This document shows positions 58,617-64,000 of a DNA stretch of 64,000 nucleotides, piece by piece. Below the pieces are notes generated by a model. It worked only from the letters and a program-made list of their open reading frames with translations, had not been told where the DNA came from and did no database searches. Position 1 is the first letter of the stretch. Each line of letters starts with the position of its first letter. The stretch covers positions 19,351-83,350 of the forward strand of contig JASANE010018377.1 in NCBI GenBank assembly GCA_030248225.1, written 5' to 3'. The translations under genes were made by a program, and so were the position numbers. This DNA comes from Trileptium ribeirensis (Eukaryota; Nematoda; Enoplea; Enoplida; Thoracostomopsidae).

Positions 58617-61600
58617 TCCCGTAAGGCCGACAACAGTGAATTTTCCAGATTTATCACACCCCTGTCTCGGCCTAACTTTCTTTCTAACTGTGCAAATGGT
58701 GATGTATATTCCGCAGGGATCACCCAGAAATACCATTACGCAATCCATAAACTGTTATATGAACCGTTCTTTGGGCATTTGAAAGAAATCGGGTAAGCCA
58801 GCATTTCGCTAAGGTTTTCGCCATTCTTTAAAAGTTTGATTTAAAAAAACAGACCCGATCTAATGTACAAAGTAACGAAGGGGGAATACAAATTGTTTGC
58901 GAACGTGGGAAGGTTTTTGCAGAAAAGGTATCTACTGCAACTCGCGCAGTCACATCAGCAGAACGTGGATCATAAACTACGATTGTGACGTGCTGCAGTG
59001 CCGCTTAAACTTTTGTTCCACCCACCGTTATTTATCGGGATTAGATATATATTTCAAAATTGTCTCTTTACCAAATAAGGAATACTAGCTTTAAAAAAAC
59101 TCTGCCAACTGCTATCAGTTACTTGCTCTAAGGCTAAAAATTTGTGAATATATACATACTGATAAAGCAAACCGTAGTAGCGTGGCTGCTACTGCGTTTA
59201 TCCACTCCAGAAAAATGTTAAGTTGAACATCAGAATTCGGATATATAAGACAACCAACGGCAGTGCGCAAACTTGTTTGTGAGGACCTGCAATACCGGCT
59301 TGTGATTTGCTAAAACTGCTAACGGTAACGAAAATGCTTGAAAACCAAATATCCGATCAATAATTCACGCTAGAAAGCGAATTTTTCTTAAGGCGTGTTC
59401 ACATGCTCAAACATTTTGCTTTAATTTTGATCCAATTTTGTTCAAAATTTGAAAGCAACTTTTTTTACATTCTACGTCAATATTACTGTATTTTCAGTGC
59501 TGCTTTTGGTTTTCGAGCCTCGCGTTTAATTTGTTAGGCCGCTTTACTAAATTCCTACTCTCATATGTCTTTCGCAGTAAAGAGCACACATGAACTGTAC
59601 ACTATAGACTCTCACACGACCTTGCTCAACCTGAAGATAACGGTTTTCTTTTGCTCGTGAAACGCTATTAGCACACTTCTATTTACCACATGTTGCGTGG
59701 AATATTGATGATGATGCCTATGGTGCTGTAGAGAAATAGTACTGTCTGTATCTATATATCGCGTCCACTGCTTGATACTTTATATACAGCACGCTTGCTA
59801 TCGCAGCTACCAAATATGCATCTATTGTGCAAAGGTAGTTCCTATATCTACAGATTGCAGGCAATGGTGACTACCATGTCTACAAATTGTGTGCAGCCCC
59901 ACAAACCACATCTATAAACAGCATGTGATGTCAGCGACCACATATACTACTGACGTGTAACAATGTTTGGTAAGTTCAGCTCGCGCGCATTGATAGCGAA
60001 CATATCTACAACAAGTGTAGACTATATTGAAAGTTGTACTCAAAAAAAACAAGAATTGATCGAAAAAAAGAGCTAGAAGAAATTATATAAATAGTTAACG
60101 TTTACTACTTCTCTGAAGGAAATCAACTGTTACCAAATCAATATGCAGTTTGTAGAAAAACATAGGGTGACTTAACTCGCGATTAGGCTACCAGTGGTGA
60201 GCGAGTGATGGTTATAGCTTTAGATACACGTTATGAGAAAATCATACGTCTAACCACAAAATCATGCATAGTTCGGCCCATAGTTGAAAGGGCGAGAGTC
60301 TTATGTTTTACACAAAATAAAAATCTTGATCACAGATACGGTCAACTTAATCACCTCAAAACATTATCAATCAAAAGCACTATCTAAAATTGAATTACTA
60401 AACGCTTCGGTAGGAGAATTTCTAAATACATTGAAAATTTTGGCCCGATGACATTTGAAACAAGCGTTAATGTCGTGGAAATGTTTCGGCATACAGTGCC
60501 ATATTATGCAGAATTTCATGCAATTAAAAATACATGCACAGTTAACCTCTTCTAAAAAGTAATTTTATGCCATAAGAGCAATCAATAACAAAAGAATGCC
60601 CGTTTTTAATAAATGTACGTAAGGCCTAATTATTATATAACAACAAACTTCATAAGCCACTCGCGTGCAAAAACAATGGATACTAATTAACATTTTTGAC
60701 CTAAACCGATATCTGACAAATTCTAGAATCTAAAAATGACAGAACCGACGTTAAGCGGCACAAATTTTCGTGATATATAAGCTAACTTGTTGAATCAGTC
60801 TGACAAAACATGAAAGACGTCAATGCATTACAGTTTAAAATTAATTCAATAATACAGTAGCTTATATATGATTTAGCTAACTATGATGTATTTTGTATCA
60901 GAAGCATCGATACAGATCTCAAACGCGGCCATCCTGTGGATGATGAAAATGAAAAAGCACAATCAGAAAAGAATTATAGATCTTAACGCCTAGCCATTTA
61001 ATAAAATTTTAATTAATATTCAGAAAAGAATATAAATTCTTTCGGACCATCGATGCCGCGCTTGCTCAGAACATGAAGCAGAAGGCAAAGTTGGTGGTTA
61101 TTGTGTGAAATGCCATTGATTTTTGCACAATGAATGTATATTCGTAGGAACTGTGCCAGGATTTATCTGCTGCGATGTTCCAAGCGAATTTTACGACATC
61201 GTAGACAGGTTGCCGCTAAGGTTTCTGGAAACTATGGTCTGTTATAGCAAGTAATATTTTAATGTTCTGGAGAATATACTTGCGCCAGCGCATAATCGTC
61301 GCAGTAGCATAAATAATCGATTCTTAAAGTGAATAAGAATCACAATTGGGCCTTTAGTGTACTAAATTCGGGCAAAATACGCAATTATTGTACCAAATCC
61401 ATAGTTTTATAGAAAAGCCGTATAACCCATTATATGATTTTTCCTCAAAGATACTGTCCTCTAGTCGTACCTTTTACTACTTTTGGCTATATCCAAGCTA
61501 CGAGTTGCGGCGTCGATGGTCCGAAAGAATTTATATTCTTTTCTGAATATTAATTAAAATTTTATTAAATGGCTAGGCGTTAAGATCTATAATTCTTTTC

Positions 61601-63963
61601 TGATTGTGCTTTTTCATTTACCATCATCCCACAGGATGGCCGCGTTTGAGATATATTATCGATGCTTCTGATACAAAATACATCATAGTTAGCTAAATCA
61701 TATATAAGCTACTGTATTATTCAATTAATTTTAAACTGTAATGCATTGACATTATTTTCATGTTTTGTCAGACTGATTCAACAAGTTAGCTTATATATCA
61801 CGAAAATTTGTGCCGCTTAACGTCGGTTCTGTCATTTTTAGATTCTAGAATTTGTCAGATATCGGTTTAGGTCAAAAATGTTAATTAGTATCCATTGTTT
61901 TTGCACGCGAGTGGCTTATGAAGTTTGTTGTTATATAATAATTAGGCCTTACGTACATTTATTAAAAACGGGCATTCTTTTGTTATTGATTGCTCTTATG
62001 GCATAAAATTACTTTTTAGAAGAGGTTAACTGTGCATGTATTTTTAATTGCATGAAATTCTGCATAATATGGCACTGTATGCCGAAACATTTCCACGACA
62101 TTAACGCTTGTTTCAAATGTCATCGGGCCAAAATTTTCAATGTATTTAGAAATTCTCCTACCGAAGCGTTTAGTAATTCAATTTTAGATAGTGCTTTTGA
62201 TTGATAATGTTTTGAGGTGATTAAGTTGACCGTATCTGTGATCAAGATTTTTATTTTGTGTAAAACATAAGACTCTCGCCCTTTCAACTATGGGCCGAAC
62301 TATGCATGATTTTGTGGTTAGACGTATGATTTTCTCATAACGTGTATCTAAAGCTATAACCATCACTCGCTCACCACTGGTAGCCTAATCGCGAGTTAAG
62401 TCACCCTATGTTTTTCTACAAACTGCATATTGATTTGGTAACAGTTGATTTCCTTCAGAGAAGTAGTAAACGTTAACTATTTGTGTGATTACTTATAGCT
62501 CTTTTTTCAATAAAGTCTTTGTTTTGGGTGCGATTTCAATATAGTCTACACTTGTTGTAGATATGTTCGCTATCAATGCGCGCGAGCTGTGCAAACACCC
62601 AAACATTGTTACACGTCAGTAGTATATGTGGTCGCTGACATCACATGCTGTTTATAGATGTGGTTTGTGGGGCTGCACACAATTTGTAGACATGGTAGTC
62701 ACCATTGCCTGCAATCTGTAGATATAGGAACTACCTTTGCACAATAGATGCATATATGGTAGCTGCGATAGCAAGCGTGCTGTATATAAAGTATCAAGCA
62801 GTGGACGCGATATATAGATACAGACAGTACTATTTCTCTACAGCACCATAGGCATCATCATCAATATTCCACGCAACATGTGGTAAATAGAAGTGCGCGA
62901 AGAGCGTTTTATGTAGAAAAAGAAAACCGTTATCTTCAATGTCAAGCAAGGTCGTGTGAGAGTCTATAGTGTACAGTTCATGTGTGCTCTTTACTGCGAA
63001 AGACATATGAGAGTAGGAATTTAGTAAAGCGGCCTAACAAATTAAACGCGAGGCTCGAAAACCAAAAGCAGCACTGAAAATACAGTAATATTGACATAGA
63101 ATGTAAAAAAGTCGCTTTCAAATTTTGAACAAAATTGGATCAAAATTAAAGAAAAATGTTTGAGCATGTGAACATGCCTTAAGAAAAATTCGCTTTCTAG
63201 CGTGAATTATTGATCGTATATTCCGGTTTTCAGGCATTTTCGCTACCGTTAGCAGTTTTAGCAAATCACAAGCCGGTATTGCAGGTCCTCACAAACAAGT
63301 TCGCGCACTGCCGTTGGTTGTCTTATATATCCAAATTCTCGACGTTCAACTTAACATTTTTCTGTAGTGGATAAAAACAAAGCAGCAGCCATGCTAATTA
63401 CTGGTTTGTCTTTATCAGTATGTAATATATTCACAAATTTTTAGCCTTAGAGCAAGTAACTGATAGCAGTTGGCATAGTTTTTTTAAAGCTAGTATTCCT
63501 TATTTGGTAAAGAGACAATTTTGAAATATATATCTAATCCCGATAAATAACGGTGGGTGGAACAAAAGTTTAAGCGGCACTGCAGCACGTCACAATCGTA
63601 GTTTATGATCCACGTTCTGCTGATGTGACTGCGCGAGTTGCAGTAGATACCTTTTCTGCAAAAACCTTCCCACGTTCGCAAACAATTTGTATTCCCCCTT
63701 CGTTACTTTGTACATTAGATCGGGTCTGTTTTTTTAAATCAAACTTTTAAAGAATGGCGAAAACCTTAGCGAAATGCTGGCTTACCCGATTTCTTTCAAA
63801 TGCCCAAAGAACGGTTCATATAACAGTTTATGGATTGCGTAATGGTATTTCTGGGTGATCCCTGTGGCAATAGACATTACTATTTGCACAGTTAGAAAGA
63901 AAGTTAGGCCGGAGACAGGGGTGTGATAAATCTGGAAAATTCACTGTTGTCGGCCTCACGGGA
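58617..63963. mobile_element. 5.35-kb palindrome with ~2.44-kb arms
   Basis: The left arm (58,617-about 61,058) and right arm (about 61,508-63,963) are inverted copies around 61,290. Mirror frames at 58,897-59,088 and 63,490-63,681, and at 60,205-60,387 and 62,184-62,366, encode identical peptides, so those parts are near-identical. Other parts differ clearly, for example near 59,170/63,380, 59,640/62,900 and 60,030/62,500. The arms contain no recognisable transposase. The spacer of about 450 bp holds a PHD-like remnant. Homology stops abruptly at TCCCG on the left and CGGGA on the right. It is a foldback transposon or a local inverted duplication. The arm differences argue against a simple assembly mirror. 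Confidence 0.93.
61051..61254 (+). pseudogene. PHD-finger-like (C4HC3) remnant in the palindrome spacer
   Basis: The + frame shows C-x2-C (CRAC), 12 residues later C-x2-C (CVKC), then H, four to five residues to H, x2, C (FLHNEC), and 12 residues on CC. That is the ligand order of a PHD zinc finger up to the last pair. One in-frame TGA (61,117-61,119) sits where PHD fingers have their conserved Trp (TGG), so a single transition explains it. The frame runs about 45 codons past the finger and stops at 61,252. PHD-like fingers occur in ORF1 of some CR1-type non-LTR retrotransposons as well as in chromatin proteins. Origin undecided. Confidence 0.5.
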
Positions 63964-64000
63964 CGAAGCAATACGTAACTGAACGAACAACGTCACACAT
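63964..64000. other. Flank of the palindrome, window edge
   Basis: 37 bases of unmatched sequence to the right of the palindrome, too short to interpret. Confidence 0.4.

Overview
The window is eukaryotic, AT-rich, intron-containing DNA that is mostly mobile-element debris. There are no bacterial operons and no rRNA. The only host-type gene I can support in full is a two-exon insulin-like peptide gene on the + strand, with exons at 49,919-50,159 and 53,019-53,275. Its extra cysteine pair, the TTTCAG-type splice acceptors and a Ty3/gypsy gag of a kind I associate with clade I nematodes point to a nematode or nematode-like invertebrate. That assignment is an inference, not something I could verify.

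Layout. 0-14 kb: a 961-bp hAT element with a perfect 8-bp target duplication (872-1,832), a decayed Ty3/gypsy integrase on the + strand (4.45-5.76 kb) and long stretches without recognisable genes. 13.9-22.5 kb: an 8.6-kb element bounded by short inverted repeats and 3-bp TTA duplications. It holds perfect GTTCGCGAAC palindromes in its subterminal regions, a frameshifted KMT5A-like SET-domain gene (16.85-17.39 kb), a 4 x 93-bp array and an internal segmental duplication. A 1.09-kb short form of the same family lies inverted at 46.69-47.78 kb, inside a tandem array whose empty site can be reconstructed. 24.3-24.76 kb: a 7 x 63-bp minisatellite that keeps reading frames open. 27.5-29.7 kb: a gypsy pol remnant on the - strand. 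30.8-31.9 kb: a gypsy LTR plus gag on the + strand, cut by a piece of a foldback-type repeat.

33-42 kb is AT-rich with nothing recognised. 42.83-45.31 kb is a 75-bp satellite of about 33 copies. Downstream of the insulin gene come a 505-bp palindromic MITE, a tRNA-Ala-like duplicated module, and two large foldback structures: about 54.5-58.0 kb, and 58.6-64.0 kb with arms of about 2.44 kb. The spacer of the last one holds a PHD-finger-like remnant with one stop codon.

The genes do not form a pathway. The insulin-like gene would make a secreted hormone precursor. The rest is nested transposon history.
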